Positions 19,602-30,037 of a DNA stretch of 64,000 nucleotides are shown here, piece by piece. The DNA comes from Betaproteobacteria bacterium. Lineage in GTDB: Bacteria > Pseudomonadota > Gammaproteobacteria > Burkholderiales > Burkholderiaceae_A. The notes under the pieces are model-generated. The model searched no databases. It was not told the DNA's origin and worked only from the letters and a program-made list of their open reading frames with translations. Numbering within the stretch: position 1 is the stretch's first letter; each line of letters starts with the position of its first letter. Location of the stretch: positions 171,171 to 235,170 of the forward strand of contig JAOINB010000001.1 in NCBI GenBank assembly GCA_028139135.1, given 5' to 3'. The position numbers and the translations under genes are program-made.

Positions 19602-20518
19602 ATAAAATTATCCGTCATTTCCTTCGTGTGAGCGATCTCTCGTTCAACGAAATTCAAAACTTATTTGAGAGATCTGCGTTATTAAAAAAACAGGTCGATC
19701 AGAAGATATTCGAACAACAATTACAAAACCGTACTTTGATTTTGCTGTTTGAAAAGCACTCAACAAGAACAAGATTATCCTTTGAAGTTGGTATGCAGCA
19801 GCTCGGTGGGAATTCTATTGTCTTGCAAATGAGAGACACACAAATTGATCGGGGCGAAACTATAGAAGACGCTGCGCGAGTAATATCTAGAATGTGTGAC
19901 ATTATCATGGTGCGTACTTTTGAACACTCTAAAATCGAAGCGTTCGCAAAAAACTCAATGGCGCCAATAATCAATGGATTAACTAATGAACATCATCCAT
20001 GTCAGGTTCTTTCCGATATTTTCACCTTTCAAGAACATAGAGGAAATATTTTAGGAAAAACAGTTTCCTGGATTGGAGATATAAATAATATGTGTGCATC
20101 CTGGATTGAGGCTTCAAATATCTTTGGATTTAAATTACATGTTTCTTCACCGCCGCAATATATGCATCTTTTGGAAGAATTAAATATCAACCAAAATAAT
20201 GTTGAATATTTTTCTGATCCTCTAGAGGCTTGTGTGCAATCCAATTTAATTACCACCGATGTTTGGACAAGTATGGGTTTTGAAAAGGAAAAAAAAGAAA
20301 GGTTGAAAACGTTTGAATGTTGGACAGTCGATAAACGAAAAATCGATGTAGCTAACAAAGATGTCGTTTTCATGCACTGCCTTCCAGCCCATCGAGGAGA
20401 AGAAGTAAGTGCGGAAGTAATTGATGGCCCACAATCAGTAGTCTGGCAAGAAGCAGAGAACAGACTTCATTTTCAAAAAGCGTTACTAGAGTTTTTAATC
20501 AAAATTAATGAGGGCTAA
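19598..20518 (+). CDS. argF: Ornithine carbamoyltransferase
   Basis: Condenses ornithine and carbamoyl phosphate to citrulline. The carbamoyl-phosphate motif STRTR is at residues 55-59; HPCQVLSD and the catalytic [12 protein letters not shown] (His260-Cys261-Leu-Pro) follow. 306 residues is normal. ATG overlaps the argD stop (ATGA). argG follows directly with its ATG one base after the argF stop, so the three arginine genes are tightly coupled. Confidence 0.97.
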   Translation: MNKIIRHFLRVSDLSFNEIQNLFERSALLKKQVDQKIFEQQLQNRTLILLFEKHSTRTRLSFEVGMQQLGGNSIVLQMRDTQIDRGETIEDAARVISRMCDIIMVRTFEHSKIEAFAKNSMAPIINGLTNEHHPCQVLSDIFTFQEHRGNILGKTVSWIGDINNMCASWIEASNIFGFKLHVSSPPQYMHLLEELNINQNNVEYFSDPLEACVQSNLITTDVWTSMGFEKEKKERLKTFECWTVDKRKIDVANKDVVFMHCLPAHRGEEVSAEVIDGPQSVVWQEAENRLHFQKALLEFLIKINEG

Positions 20519-20519
20519 G

Positions 20520-21716
20520 ATGGAGAAAAAGAAAAAAGTTGTATTGGCATATTCTGGTGGACTTGACACTTCAGTAATTCTGAAATGGTTACAAGAAGAA
20601 TACAACTGTGAAGTGATAGCTTTCACTGCTGATATTGGGCAAGGAGAAGAACTTAATCCCGCAAAAATAAAAGCAAAAAAACTGGGAGTTAATAAAATTT
20701 ATATCAAGGATTTACGCGAAGAGTTTGTAAAAGATTTTGTCTTTCCGATGATGAGATGTAACACTCTTTATGAAGGAGAATATTTACTTGGAACTGCCAT
20801 CGCAAGACCACTGATTGCAAAGCATTTAGTGCAAATTGCGAAACAAGAAAAGGCATTTGCAATAGCTCATGGCGCCACAGGGAAAGGAAATGATCAAGTA
20901 AGATTTGAGCTAGGCGCTTATGCATTACACCCAAATGTAAAGATTATTTCACCTTGGAGAGAATGGGACTTGAATTCTAGAGCTAAATTGTTGAGGTATG
21001 CCAAAAAACATGGGATTCCGATAGAAAATACCAGGAAACGACAATCGCCGTACTCAATGGATGCAAATCTCTTACATATTTCCTATGAGGGTGGGATTTT
21101 AGAGGATCCTTCCAAAGCTCCTCCGGAAAAAAATCTTTGGAAATGGACAAACAGTTTAGAAAATACTCCTAATAAACCACAAATAATAGGTCTATCCTTC
21201 GAAAAAGGTGACCTCGTTTCTATAAACGGGCAAAGAAAAAAACCTCATGAACTACTCCATTCCTTGAATCTATTGGGTAATAAACATGGAGTTGGGCGAT
21301 TGGACCTGGTTGAAAATCGATTTGTTGGATTGAAATCTCGTGGCTGTTATGAGACTCCTGGAGGCACAATTCTTTTAAAAGCTCACAGAGCATTAGAATC
21401 TATAACTTTAGATAGAGAGTTATGCCATCTAAAGGATGAACTGATGCCCAAATATGCAAAAATGATTTATAACGGATTTTGGTGGTCTCCTGAAAGATTA
21501 GCATTACAAGAGCTGATTAATTATTCCCAAAGAAGAGTAACTGGGGATATTACCTTAAAACTCTTTAAAGGTAATATAATTGTTATGAGTAGATTATCTA
21601 AAAAATCTCTATACGATAAAAATATCTCGACTTTTGAAGATGATAGCGGTGTTTTTAATCAAAAAGACTCTGAAGGTTTTATAAAGCTAAACGCACTTAG
21701 ACTTAAAAATAGATGA
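20520..21716 (+). CDS. argG: Argininosuccinate synthase
   Basis: Joins citrulline and aspartate with ATP to argininosuccinate. The PP-loop motif [15 protein letters not shown] is near residues 9-23; [29 protein letters not shown] and [14 protein letters not shown] are typical of the family. The ATG at 20520 has GAGGG five bases upstream; an ATG at 20508 inside argF would add MRAK. 398 residues is normal for the short class. Argininosuccinate lyase (argH) is not in this window. Confidence 0.97.
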   Translation: MEKKKKVVLAYSGGLDTSVILKWLQEEYNCEVIAFTADIGQGEELNPAKIKAKKLGVNKIYIKDLREEFVKDFVFPMMRCNTLYEGEYLLGTAIARPLIAKHLVQIAKQEKAFAIAHGATGKGNDQVRFELGAYALHPNVKIISPWREWDLNSRAKLLRYAKKHGIPIENTRKRQSPYSMDANLLHISYEGGILEDPSKAPPEKNLWKWTNSLENTPNKPQIIGLSFEKGDLVSINGQRKKPHELLHSLNLLGNKHGVGRLDLVENRFVGLKSRGCYETPGGTILLKAHRALESITLDRELCHLKDELMPKYAKMIYNGFWWSPERLALQELINYSQRRVTGDITLKLFKGNIIVMSRLSKKSLYDKNISTFEDDSGVFNQKDSEGFIKLNALRLKNR

Positions 21717-21737
21717 ACTACATTACTGGAGTGACCT

Positions 21738-22223
21738 ATGGCAACATTCGATATCTCAATAAAAGCAAATCACGTTGAAGTGCAAAATGCTATGGCTCAG
21801 GTGAAAAAAGAGATTGCTACTCGCTTCGATTTTAAAGGAACGTGTGCAGAGGTAACATGCTCTGATAACGAAATTATTTGCATAGGAGAGAATGAATTTC
21901 AAATAAACCAAATTACTGAAATCATTTTTACAAAATTTGGAAAAAGAGGAGTTGATGCTCGGATTTTAAATCCACGTGATATGGATAAATCTGCCAATGA
22001 CAAAATCAAGAGAATCATTGATATTGCAAATGGCATCTCTACTGATGATGCAAAAAAAATTGTTAAGGCTATTAAAACTACAAAACTGAAGGTACAGGCA
22101 TCGATAAATGGTCAAGTAGTGAAAGTATCAGGGAGCAAGAGAGACACTTTACAAGAAACTATCGAATTCCTGAAAAAAGAGTTTCCATCTTTACCACTCA
22201 CCTTCGACAACTTTAGAGATTAA
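21738..22223 (+). CDS. yajQ: YajQ family nucleotide-binding protein
   Basis: A 161-residue member of the YajQ family with two ferredoxin-like domains. [34 protein letters not shown] and a C-terminal [16 protein letters not shown] are conserved. Homologues bind GTP, tRNA or cyclic di-GMP in other bacteria; the ligand here is unknown. GGAG lies seven bases before the ATG. It ends in a four-base overlap with convergent dxs. It is 21 bases after argG on the same strand and may be cotranscribed. Confidence 0.93.
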   Translation: MATFDISIKANHVEVQNAMAQVKKEIATRFDFKGTCAEVTCSDNEIICIGENEFQINQITEIIFTKFGKRGVDARILNPRDMDKSANDKIKRIIDIANGISTDDAKKIVKAIKTTKLKVQASINGQVVKVSGSKRDTLQETIEFLKKEFPSLPLTFDNFRD

Positions 22224-24166
22224 TCCTTCATATAACGCGACGAATTGCACAAATCCTCTATTTTGCTCAAAATCTTTTCTGCATCTAACCCTTGTAGACT
22301 AAGTAGTTCTTTTGGATCACCATGATCAATATGTTTATCGGGTAGACCCAAATGATATAACTGATATGAACCGATTTTTTTTACCATTGTATCAGGTTGA
22401 GTCGATAACACTTCAGCACATGCTGAACCCGCACCTCCTGCGATGACATTTTCTTCAACCGTCACAATCAAATCATGTTCGATTGCGCACTTAAAAATAA
22501 TAGCTTCATCTAAAGGTTTGACAAATCTCATGTTGACAACAGTAGCATTTATCTTTTCACCAGCCTCTAAGCATGGCATCACCATAGAACCAAAAGCCAA
22601 TATCGCTACTTTCTTCACATTTCCCATTGCAGACGTATCTGGATCCACCGTGCAACTTCTTAAAACCTCAGCTTTCCCCAACTCTAAAACCCCAGCTTTT
22701 GCTGGCTGAATAACTTCGATACCAGGTCCCTGGCCTCGCGGATACCGGACAGCTGAGGGACCTGAAAACCTTATTCCTGTATTTAACATTTGACAACACT
22801 CTAATTCATCTTTGGGTGCCATTACCACCATGTTTGGTATGCACCTAAGGTAGCTTAAATCATATGCTCCGGCATGCGTCGCTCCGTCAGCTCCTACTAA
22901 TCCAGCTCTATCTATCGCAAACATAACATTCAAATTCTGCAATGCTACATCATGAATTAGTTGGTCATATGCTCTTTGTAAAAATGTGGAGTAAATAGCC
23001 ACCACAGGCTTGATTCCTTCACAAGCCAATCCTCCAGCAAATGTAACAGCATGTTGTTCTGCGATTCCAACATCAAAAAATCGCTCCGGAAACATGCCTG
23101 CGAATTTTTGCATTCCTGAACCCTCTTTCATTGCGGGCGTGATGGCAACAATATTTTTATTCGAGCTGGCTGCATCACAAAGCCAATCTCCAAAAATTTT
23201 TGAATAAGTTTTTTTCCCTGGTTTCTTCTTTGTTACTATACCCTCACTAGGATTAAAACTACCTGGACCGTGATAGAGGATTGGATCTTGCTCTGCCTTT
23301 TCATATCCATGGCCTTTCTTTGTGACTACGTGGAGAAACTGGGGTCCTTTTAAATTTCGCAAATTCTCTAGCGCTGGAATCAAAATATTCAGATCATGAC
23401 CGTTTATCGGGCCAAAATAATTAAACCCGAACGCTTCAAATAATGTGCTAGGTGTCAAAAAACCTTTCGCACCCCCTTCAATTTTTTTTGCTACTTCTAA
23501 AACAGGTGGTATTTTCTTTAGAACTTGTTTACTAAATTCGCGAGCAGATGAGTACATTTTGCCAGTTAGTAATCGAGCTAAATAATTACTTAAAGCCCCG
23601 ACTGGTTGGGAAATCGACATATCGTTATCGTTTAAAATTACCAATATGTCCAAATCTTTGTTGCCATGGCCAGCATTATTTAATGCCTCAAAAGCCATTC
23701 CAGCGCTCAATGCCCCGTCGCCTATAATCGCTATGTGTCTTCTCCTACCTTCACCTTGATTTAAACCATTAAGTTTTGAGGCTAATGCCATTCCCAATAT
23801 TGCGGATATTGACGTGGATGAGTGCGCAGTGCCGAAATCATCGTATTCACTTTCACTCCTTTTCGGGAACCCAGATATTCCTCCAAACTTTCTAATTGAC
23901 GACAATTTATTTCTTCTGCCTGTTATAACTTTGTGGGCATAGCTCTGGTGACCGACATCCCAGACCAGCTTGTCAAATGGTGTGTTGAATACATAATGGA
24001 TAGCTAATGTTAGTTCAACAGTTCCAAGATTAGAAGACAGATGTCCCCCACTCTTGGATACAGACTCTAACAAAAATGCTCTCAGTTCGTGGGAAACTTT
24101 CTTTACATCACCACGTGCTAACTTGCGCAAATCTTCCGGAGAATTGATACATTCTAAAATTTTCAT
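22220..24166 (-). CDS. dxs: 1-deoxy-D-xylulose-5-phosphate synthase
   Basis: TPP-dependent first enzyme of the methylerythritol phosphate pathway to isoprenoids: pyruvate + glyceraldehyde 3-phosphate to [31 protein letters not shown] opens the TPP domain; the TPP motif is GDGALSAG to [23 protein letters not shown] and HDGATHAG-like sequence ([17 protein letters not shown]) mark the transketolase-like part. 648 residues is slightly long. It is third in xseB-ispA-dxs, the standard proteobacterial isoprenoid gene group; it begins three bases after ispA. Confidence 0.97.
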   Translation of the reverse strand: MKILECINSPEDLRKLARGDVKKVSHELRAFLLESVSKSGGHLSSNLGTVELTLAIHYVFNTPFDKLVWDVGHQSYAHKVITGRRNKLSSIRKFGGISGFPKRSESEYDDFGTAHSSTSISAILGMALASKLNGLNQGEGRRRHIAIIGDGALSAGMAFEALNNAGHGNKDLDILVILNDNDMSISQPVGALSNYLARLLTGKMYSSAREFSKQVLKKIPPVLEVAKKIEGGAKGFLTPSTLFEAFGFNYFGPINGHDLNILIPALENLRNLKGPQFLHVVTKKGHGYEKAEQDPILYHGPGSFNPSEGIVTKKKPGKKTYSKIFGDWLCDAASSNKNIVAITPAMKEGSGMQKFAGMFPERFFDVGIAEQHAVTFAGGLACEGIKPVVAIYSTFLQRAYDQLIHDVALQNLNVMFAIDRAGLVGADGATHAGAYDLSYLRCIPNMVVMAPKDELECCQMLNTGIRFSGPSAVRYPRGQGPGIEVIQPAKAGVLELGKAEVLRSCTVDPDTSAMGNVKKVAILAFGSMVMPCLEAGEKINATVVNMRFVKPLDEAIIFKCAIEHDLIVTVEENVIAGGAGSACAEVLSTQPDTMVKKIGSYQLYHLGLPDKHIDHGDPKELLSLQGLDAEKILSKIEDLCNSSRYMKD

Positions 24167-24169
24167 ATG

Positions 24170-25117
24170 CTAATAACTTCTTTTCACTAATCGATTAGCT
24201 ATATACCGCAAAAAATCGGCTTCACCACCAAACTTTTCCAATGCTTTTAAAGCGGAATTAAGACACTCACTCGCATATTCTTTCGCATACTCAACCCCGA
24301 ATAATTCAACAAAATTTGGTTTATTTAGAAACTTATCTCTACCTGCTTCCTTACCAGTTGTTTTTTGAACACCAACTGCGTCGAGAATATCATCAACCAC
24401 CTGAAATCCGACACCAAGCCTAGACATGAAATTTTTAATACTTTTTGCTCTTTCATCCTCGTGCGAAACATTCATGGCTAGATATCCCATAGATACCGCC
24501 GCCTCAAACAAAGCTCCAGTCTTATACTTATGCATAATCTCTAAGTCATTTTTTTCCAATTTTTTATTAATGGCATAAACATCTATCATTTGCCCACCAG
24601 CCATCCCGGAAGCACCTGTTGCTTTACTTAATGCAGAAATAATTTTGAACCTCCTCTCAGGATAATTTTCTGATGAACAGAGCACTTCTGTTCCTAAAGT
24701 TTGAAGAGCGTCACCTACAAGTAATGCAGTGGCTTCATCATATTCAACATGCAAGGTATTCTTTCCACGACGTAACCTATCGTTATCCATTACAGGGAGA
24801 TCATCATGAACCAACGAAAATGCATGTACACATTCTATGGCCGTTGCCGAGTCTAGTACACATTTTCTTTCTGCCTCACTCAAAGAAAAATATTCTCTCT
24901 TAGATACAGCTTTCGCCGCCGCAAATACCAGTATTCCTCTTAACCTTTTTCCTCCTTGCACCCCGTATGCAATAGCTTCCCAAAGCTGCTTTACGACTTT
25001 CCTGGAAAACGAACAATCCTTTGTATCTGCCATACTCTTTTCGTGAAAATAAGAGATACTTTTTATATTTTCATCAATAACTAATTTTAATGCGTTTTCT
25101 TCTGCTTCAGGGTTCAA
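24170..25117 (-). CDS. ispA: Polyprenyl synthetase (farnesyl diphosphate synthase type)
   Basis: Head-to-tail prenyltransferase that builds geranyl and farnesyl diphosphate. GGKRLRG, the first Asp-rich motif HDDLPVMDND and the second VVDDILD are present, as is GQMIDV and KTGALFEAA. 315 residues is a little longer than E. coli IspA (299), with a longer N-terminus. The start codon is TTG at 25117; no ATG is in frame before residue 29. It lies 15 bases after xseB and just before dxs. Confidence 0.94.
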   Translation of the reverse strand: MNPEAEENALKLVIDENIKSISYFHEKSMADTKDCSFSRKVVKQLWEAIAYGVQGGKRLRGILVFAAAKAVSKREYFSLSEAERKCVLDSATAIECVHAFSLVHDDLPVMDNDRLRRGKNTLHVEYDEATALLVGDALQTLGTEVLCSSENYPERRFKIISALSKATGASGMAGGQMIDVYAINKKLEKNDLEIMHKYKTGALFEAAVSMGYLAMNVSHEDERAKSIKNFMSRLGVGFQVVDDILDAVGVQKTTGKEAGRDKFLNKPNFVELFGVEYAKEYASECLNSALKALEKFGGEADFLRYIANRLVKRSY

Positions 25118-25132
25118 GGTATTTTTCCATCA

Positions 25133-25405
25133 TTACTTTGTCTTAGTGTTTTTCTCTGGCATCTCATCCAGACTTCCACGCTCAATTATTTCTACCTTAT
25201 TTCGCGTATCTTCTAAAATTTTTTTGGCTAACTTTATCCTGGAAAGTGCTTCAGTATAATTTTCCACAGCCTCTTCAAGAGTTAAATCATTATTTTCTAG
25301 ATCTATCAGAATTTTTTCTGCATAAGATACGTGCTCCTCAAAGGTAATGTCCCGAGACACTTTTTTGCTATTCTTATTTTTTACTCGCTTTGTTGACCCA
25401 GACAA
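25133..25405 (-). CDS. xseB: Exodeoxyribonuclease VII small subunit
   Basis: Small helical subunit that binds the XseA coiled coil. TFEEHVSYAEKILIDLENNDLTLEEAVENYTEAL is the family core, about residues 20-53. Ninety residues is slightly long, because of a basic N-terminal extension (TKRVKNKNSKK). The start codon is TTG at 25405 with AGAGG seven bases upstream. It starts the xseB-ispA-dxs operon; the partner xseA lies 10 kb away. Confidence 0.94.
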   Translation of the reverse strand: MSGSTKRVKNKNSKKVSRDITFEEHVSYAEKILIDLENNDLTLEEAVENYTEALSRIKLAKKILEDTRNKVEIIERGSLDEMPEKNTKTK

Positions 25406-25519
25406 GGATTTCCTCTTATATTTTAACCTGGTACAGCTATATTAAATTAGAATTTAGTCACCTGTCCACACAACTATTGAAAACAGTTTTGAAAAATAAC
25501 TCCTAATAATAGACTTAAA

Positions 25520-26614
25520 ATGCAATACACAAACCTAAATCCAAAATCGTTTTTTGACAGTTTGACGCTTTCGTTAGAGCAAACTGAACTTTTTGATAAA
25601 ACTAATTATATTGGCCATAAACTTATGGTACCAGAACATGGTGCATACTTTGAATTAAGGCAACCCAACGAAAACAAAGTCATGATAAATGACCATGGTG
25701 TTGTACGGGTATTATCCAATATATGCCAACACCGTAACGCGAGAATGCTTAGCAACAGGGGTACAATAAGTTCTATAGTATGTCCAATTCACAGGTGGAC
25801 ATACGATTTACAAGGCCATTTAATAGGCGCTCCAGATTGGGAGAATTTACCAAAGACTTGTCTTTCACAAGAAAAGCTTACAGTTTGGAATGGACTTTTG
25901 TTTAATCAGTTAGCTAATTCGTCATATGAACAGCTGCGTAATTGTTCCTTTTCTAAATATTTCTCTTTTAGAAATTATTGTTTTCACAGTCTTGAAACAC
26001 AATTGTGCAATTACAACTGGAAAACATTCATAGAAGTTTATCTTGATGATTATCATGTTAACCCTTTCCATCCAGGATTAGGGAATTTTGTGAATTGCAA
26101 TAAATTAAAATGGTTTTTTTGTGACTCTTTTAGCGTTCAGGCAGTTGGTATCTCAGAATTTAAACAAAAAGGAACCTCTACCTATAAAACATGGCAAGAC
26201 CAGGTTATAAATTTTCACAAGAGTAGCAATTTTGAATGGGGAGCCGTTTGGATGTTAATCTATCCGAATATTATGGTTGAGTGGTATCCTCAAACTGTCG
26301 TTATAAGTACTCTTTACCCTCTTGAGCCTCAAAAAACTTTGAATATAACGGAATTTTACTATACAGAAGAAATAGCCTTGTTTAACGAAGAATATGTACA
26401 ATGTCAAAAAGAAGCCTACAAAGAAACTGCTAGGGAGGACGATGAAATAGCGGAAAGAATGGATCAAGGAAAACAGTCTATGACGAAGGAAAATAAATTG
26501 AATCCGAATTTTCTACACCCCACTTTGGAAAAAGGCATCCCTGAATTCTATAAATATTTGGAAAAAAATAGTTCTACAAACTTAAGGAAAAAATACTTTG
26601 AACCCTCTGTTTGA
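25520..26614 (+). CDS. Rieske oxygenase, alpha-subunit family
   Basis: Aromatic-ring-hydroxylating-dioxygenase-type protein. The Rieske [2Fe-2S] ligands are Cys69-x-His71 and Cys88-x2-His91. The catalytic domain has VYLDDYHVNPFHP with the bridging Asp175 and mononuclear iron ligands His177 and His182. 364 residues is short for a dioxygenase alpha subunit (about 450), closer to choline-monooxygenase-like members. No beta subunit or ferredoxin lies beside it. Genes like this sit next to xseB-ispA-dxs in many betaproteobacteria as I recall, divergently, as here. The substrate is unknown. Confidence 0.85.
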   Translation: MQYTNLNPKSFFDSLTLSLEQTELFDKTNYIGHKLMVPEHGAYFELRQPNENKVMINDHGVVRVLSNICQHRNARMLSNRGTISSIVCPIHRWTYDLQGHLIGAPDWENLPKTCLSQEKLTVWNGLLFNQLANSSYEQLRNCSFSKYFSFRNYCFHSLETQLCNYNWKTFIEVYLDDYHVNPFHPGLGNFVNCNKLKWFFCDSFSVQAVGISEFKQKGTSTYKTWQDQVINFHKSSNFEWGAVWMLIYPNIMVEWYPQTVVISTLYPLEPQKTLNITEFYYTEEIALFNEEYVQCQKEAYKETAREDDEIAERMDQGKQSMTKENKLNPNFLHPTLEKGIPEFYKYLEKNSSTNLRKKYFEPSV

Positions 26615-27425
26615 AATAAGCACCGAAGTTACAACAGATATTTTATTCGTCGATTGTCGACATTCACTAAAAGATAAAGGTTTGGGACAACGACTTTACG
26701 AAGATCACCACCTTCCGAACGCAATGTTTGCAGACATAGAAAAAGATATGAGCGACCCGAAAAAAATTTCAAAAAAAATTTATGGTCGTCACCCTCTACC
26801 AGCTGTAGAGGACTTCATAAATTTCCTCCAACTGAATGGAATAAATTCAGATACACACCTCGTTGCCTATGATGACGATGGAGGGGTGTATGCAGCCCGA
26901 TTTTGGTGGATGCTCAATTGGATCGGTCATTACAAGGTCTCTATTTTGAACGGCGGATTAAAAGCATGGCAAAAGGCCGGAAACCATTTGGAAAATACAA
27001 AATCGGTAAGAAAAAGAGGTCAGATTCAAAAAAAACCAGGACTTGTTCATCAATGGAACATAGCCGAAATTTCTGCATTGGTAGAATCTGAGAAAAATAA
27101 TGAAGTGGGGATATTAATTGATGCAAGGATGCCGGAACGCTTTAATGGTAAAGTCGAGCCGCTAGATTTTAAAGCAGGCCACATTGCTGGAGCTCTAAAT
27201 AGACCGTATGTTGATAATCTTGAGGAGAACGGTTATTTTAAATCACCAGAGAAGTTGAGAAAAGAATTTCTAAAAGTTTTAAATTATACAAATCCAGCTA
27301 GCGTGGTTCATATGTGTGGTTCTGGAATAACTGCTTGTCACAACCTGGTTTCCATGGAAATAGCTCAATTAGTCGGAAGTAATTTGTACGTAGGCTCTTG
27401 GAGTGAATGGATTCAACACAATTAA
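26598..27425 (+). CDS. sseA: Sulfurtransferase, 3-mercaptopyruvate type (tandem rhodanese)
   Basis: Two rhodanese domains. The first ends with DGGVYAARFWWML and LNGGLKAWQKAG; the second carries the active-site Cys240 in CGSGITACHN. The CGSG(V/I)TA loop is the one usually seen in 3-mercaptopyruvate sulfurtransferases, whereas thiosulfate types have CRKGVTA. 275 residues is normal. The start is TTG at 26598, inside the Rieske gene (17-base overlap), so the two are coupled. The 3' end overlaps convergent dnaB by four bases. Confidence 0.9.
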   Translation: MNPLFEISTEVTTDILFVDCRHSLKDKGLGQRLYEDHHLPNAMFADIEKDMSDPKKISKKIYGRHPLPAVEDFINFLQLNGINSDTHLVAYDDDGGVYAARFWWMLNWIGHYKVSILNGGLKAWQKAGNHLENTKSVRKRGQIQKKPGLVHQWNIAEISALVESEKNNEVGILIDARMPERFNGKVEPLDFKAGHIAGALNRPYVDNLEENGYFKSPEKLRKEFLKVLNYTNPASVVHMCGSGITACHNLVSMEIAQLVGSNLYVGSWSEWIQHN

Positions 27426-28777
27426 TTAGCAAAATTTTCAAATTTTGTGTACTTACCTAGAAATGTAAGTCTCACGGTGCCTGTAGGTCCATTTCTTTGT
27501 TTGCTTATTATGATTTCTGCGGTGCCCTTGTCCGGACTATCGGGTCTGTAAACTTCATCCCTGTAAATAAATAAAATTACGTCAGCATCCTGCTCGATAG
27601 ATCCACTTTCCCTAAGATCAGACATCACTGGGCGTTTATCTGTTCGTTGCTCAACAGTTCGATTCAACTGTGATAATGCGAGGACTGGACAACGTAATTC
27701 CTTTGATAAACTTTTCAAAGAACGAGTAATTTCTGAAATTTCCGTTGTTCTGTTTTCCCCTCCGGCATTGGCAGACATTAACTGGATATAATCAATAACG
27801 ATAAGTGCTAATCCGCCTGTCATTTTTGAAAGTCTGCGAGCTTTCGAACGGAGCTCTAAAGGATTTAAACCAGGAGTCTCGTCTATATGCACTCCGATGT
27901 TCGCTAATTTATTCATACAAAGCATCAATCTATCCCACTCATCTTGACTTAGTTTTCCCGTTCTAACTTTTTGAGAATCAACTTTTCCCTGTGAGCAAAG
28001 CATTCGTAAAACCAGTTGCTCGGCGCTCATTTCCATTGAAAAGATAGCTACTGGTAAGCCACAGTCCACCGCAACATGTTCCGCAATGTTAAGCGCCATT
28101 GATGTTTTGCCCATACTCGGTCGACCCGCAATAATGGTTAGTTCTCCATCATGCATCCCCGCAGTTTTTTGATCTAGATCTATAAAGCCGCTCGGCTTGC
28201 CAGTTACATCCGAAGGATTTGGATTATTGTAAAGCTCATCAATGTTTTTTATAACGTTTTTTAACAATCGATCGAAATCGAGTAAGCCATTAGCTGTGCG
28301 ATTTCTGGTTTCGCTTATCTTAAATATTTTTGCCTCTGCATCGTCAAGAATCAAGCCAGTAGTTTTTGCTCCCGGGACAAGAGCCATTTGCGCAATATCT
28401 TCACTTGCTGTCAATAGACTGCGTAGGATAGACTGGTCTCTGACTATTCTGGCGTACTGTACTGCGTGTGCAACACCTGGAGTCGCCTGAGCAAGCCTAT
28501 TGAGATATGCAATTCCACCGCATTGATCATCAACTCCCTGTGATTTTAATGATTGATACACAGTAACGACATCTGCCGGCTTGTTTTCATCTATTAATCT
28601 GACAATACTCTCAAAGATTATACGGTGCTCAGATTGATAAAAATCCGAAGATGATAAAACATCTCCTATTTTTTCCCATGCCGAATTATCTAATAGTAAT
28701 GCACCGACAACTGCTGATTCTGCTTCCGATGAGTTAGGCGGTAATTTAAAAGAGCTAGCAGTTGCTTTATTTTCCAA
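27422..28777 (-). CDS. dnaB: Replicative DNA helicase DnaB
   Basis: Hexameric 5'-3' helicase of the replication fork. The N-terminal domain begins PPNSSEAESAVVGALLLDNSAW; the RecA-like domain has Walker A AGRPSMGKTSMALN, VIDYIQLMSA and ALSQLNRTVEQR with the arginine-finger region SDLRESGSIEQDAD. 451 residues, no intein. The start codon is TTG at 28777, with GGAG seven bases before it. It lies 20 bases after rplI, the usual rpsF-rpsR-rplI-dnaB order. Confidence 0.97.
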   Translation of the reverse strand: MENKATASSFKLPPNSSEAESAVVGALLLDNSAWEKIGDVLSSSDFYQSEHRIIFESIVRLIDENKPADVVTVYQSLKSQGVDDQCGGIAYLNRLAQATPGVAHAVQYARIVRDQSILRSLLTASEDIAQMALVPGAKTTGLILDDAEAKIFKISETRNRTANGLLDFDRLLKNVIKNIDELYNNPNPSDVTGKPSGFIDLDQKTAGMHDGELTIIAGRPSMGKTSMALNIAEHVAVDCGLPVAIFSMEMSAEQLVLRMLCSQGKVDSQKVRTGKLSQDEWDRLMLCMNKLANIGVHIDETPGLNPLELRSKARRLSKMTGGLALIVIDYIQLMSANAGGENRTTEISEITRSLKSLSKELRCPVLALSQLNRTVEQRTDKRPVMSDLRESGSIEQDADVILFIYRDEVYRPDSPDKGTAEIIISKQRNGPTGTVRLTFLGKYTKFENFAN

Positions 28778-28797
28778 AACAACGCTCCATTAAAGAT

Positions 28798-29256
28798 TTA
28801 TTTATCAGACATTTCTGGCACAACTTTAATAGTACATTCCACTACAACTTCGCTATGCGGTGACAAACGTATTAGATGATCCCCTGCTGACTTAATTGGA
28901 CCTTCGGGCATATTTACTTGCGACTTTGTTATTTCAATACCATCTTCACCAAGTTTCTCGACAATGTCTTGATTGGTCACCGACCCAAATAATCTACCGT
29001 CTACTCCCGCCTTTTGGACAATTTCTAGCACTTTTCCAGTAAGCCTAGATCCTAACTCTTGAGCTTTCTTTAATTTATCTGATGCCTTTTTTTCTAATTC
29101 TGCTTTCTGTCTTTCAAAGTCCGCTATCGCTCTTTGAGTTGCTCGTTTGGCTAACCCTTTTGGTATGAGAAAGTTTCTTGCATAACCATCCCTTACTCTG
29201 ACAACTTCACCTAACTTTCCCAGCTTCGCTATTCTATCTAACAGTATTACTTGCAT
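28798..29256 (-). CDS. rplI: 50S ribosomal protein L9
   Basis: Two-domain protein of the large subunit. The N-terminal MQVILLDRIAKLGKLGEVVRV and RDGYARNFLIPKGLA are diagnostic; a long connecting helix (ADFERQKAELEKKASDKLKKAQE) leads to the C-terminal RNA-binding domain. ATG at 29256 gives 152 residues; an in-frame TTG at 29271 would add MRDFF and is rejected. The GAGGG ribosome site overlaps the region just after rpsR. Confidence 0.97.
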   Translation of the reverse strand: MQVILLDRIAKLGKLGEVVRVRDGYARNFLIPKGLAKRATQRAIADFERQKAELEKKASDKLKKAQELGSRLTGKVLEIVQKAGVDGRLFGSVTNQDIVEKLGEDGIEITKSQVNMPEGPIKSAGDHLIRLSPHSEVVVECTIKVVPEMSDK

Positions 29257-29267
29257 GAAAAAATCCC

Positions 29268-29549
29268 TCAATGATTATCTGTAAAAGAGAGTAGTGCCAA
29301 AAATCTTGCTCTCTTTACGGCTACCGTGACTTGACGCTGGAATTTTGCACTAGTGCCTGTTATTCGCGCCGGTATAATTTTTCCCGTTTCAGAAACAAAG
29401 TCTTTCAATAAATCAATATTTTTATAATCAACAACCTCTGGATTTTTTCCAGAGAAGCGGCAAACCTTTTTGCGCTTAAACAAAGCAGTTTGCGTCTGCT
29501 TTCTAAATCTTTTTTTAATTCCATTTCTACCACTCATTCTAATACTCAT
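29268..29549 (-). CDS. rpsR: 30S ribosomal protein S18
   Basis: Small-subunit protein that pairs with S6. [18 protein letters not shown] and [19 protein letters not shown] are the conserved core, followed by [17 protein letters not shown]. 93 residues, with a basic N-terminus of about 25. AGGAG lies seven bases before the ATG. It follows rpsF after only 52 bases; the priB gene that normally sits between rpsF and rpsR in betaproteobacteria is missing. Confidence 0.97.
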   Translation of the reverse strand: MSIRMSGRNGIKKRFRKQTQTALFKRKKVCRFSGKNPEVVDYKNIDLLKDFVSETGKIIPARITGTSAKFQRQVTVAVKRARFLALLSFTDNH

Positions 29550-29601
29550 AATATTCTCCTGTGCCTGTCCCTGTAATGCCTACCAATAAAAATTCGTAGT
29601 A

Positions 29602-30009
29602 TCAAGTCTCCTGTGAGGATACCCCCATCTCAACTTTCTTTGCAGCCTCTTTTTGTACTACCCTCATCATTGCTGAGCTTCCTTCTGGAATACCCGCGGA
29701 TGAAACGCAAAGATGCCTGATGATGGCATCGTTAAATTTAAAGGAGCGGTCTAACTCTCTGACATCGGATTTGGAACATTCAATATTGAAGAGTAGGTAG
29801 TGTGCCTTAGCAACCTTTAGGATTGGGTACGCGAGTTGGCGCCGTCCCCAATCTTCTACTCTATGAACAGTACCTCCTCGAGTAGTAACAAAGCTCTTAC
29901 ATCTATCAATCATACCCGGAACTTGCTCGCTTTGATCCGGATGAACCATTAAAACTAACTCGTAGTGACGAGTATCACTAGCAATAACCTTACTGCTTTC
30001 CAATTTCAT
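29602..30009 (-). CDS. rpsF: 30S ribosomal protein S6
   Basis: [39 protein letters not shown] and [10 protein letters not shown] identify S6. The usual protein starts at about residue 14 here, so the N-terminus is extended ([13 protein letters not shown]). The AGGAG ribosome site is only two bases from the ATG at 30009 but eight bases from a TTG two codons later, so the real start may be that TTG. Acidic tail is short. It heads rpsF-rpsR-rplI-dnaB and has a GC-rich leader with a palindrome. Confidence 0.95.
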   Translation of the reverse strand: MKLESSKVIASDTRHYELVLMVHPDQSEQVPGMIDRCKSFVTTRGGTVHRVEDWGRRQLAYPILKVAKAHYLLFNIECSKSDVRELDRSFKFNDAIIRHLCVSSAGIPEGSSAMMRVVQKEAAKKVEMGVSSQET

Positions 30010-30037
30010 TTCTCCTGTGGTTGAAGCGACGCGTTGA

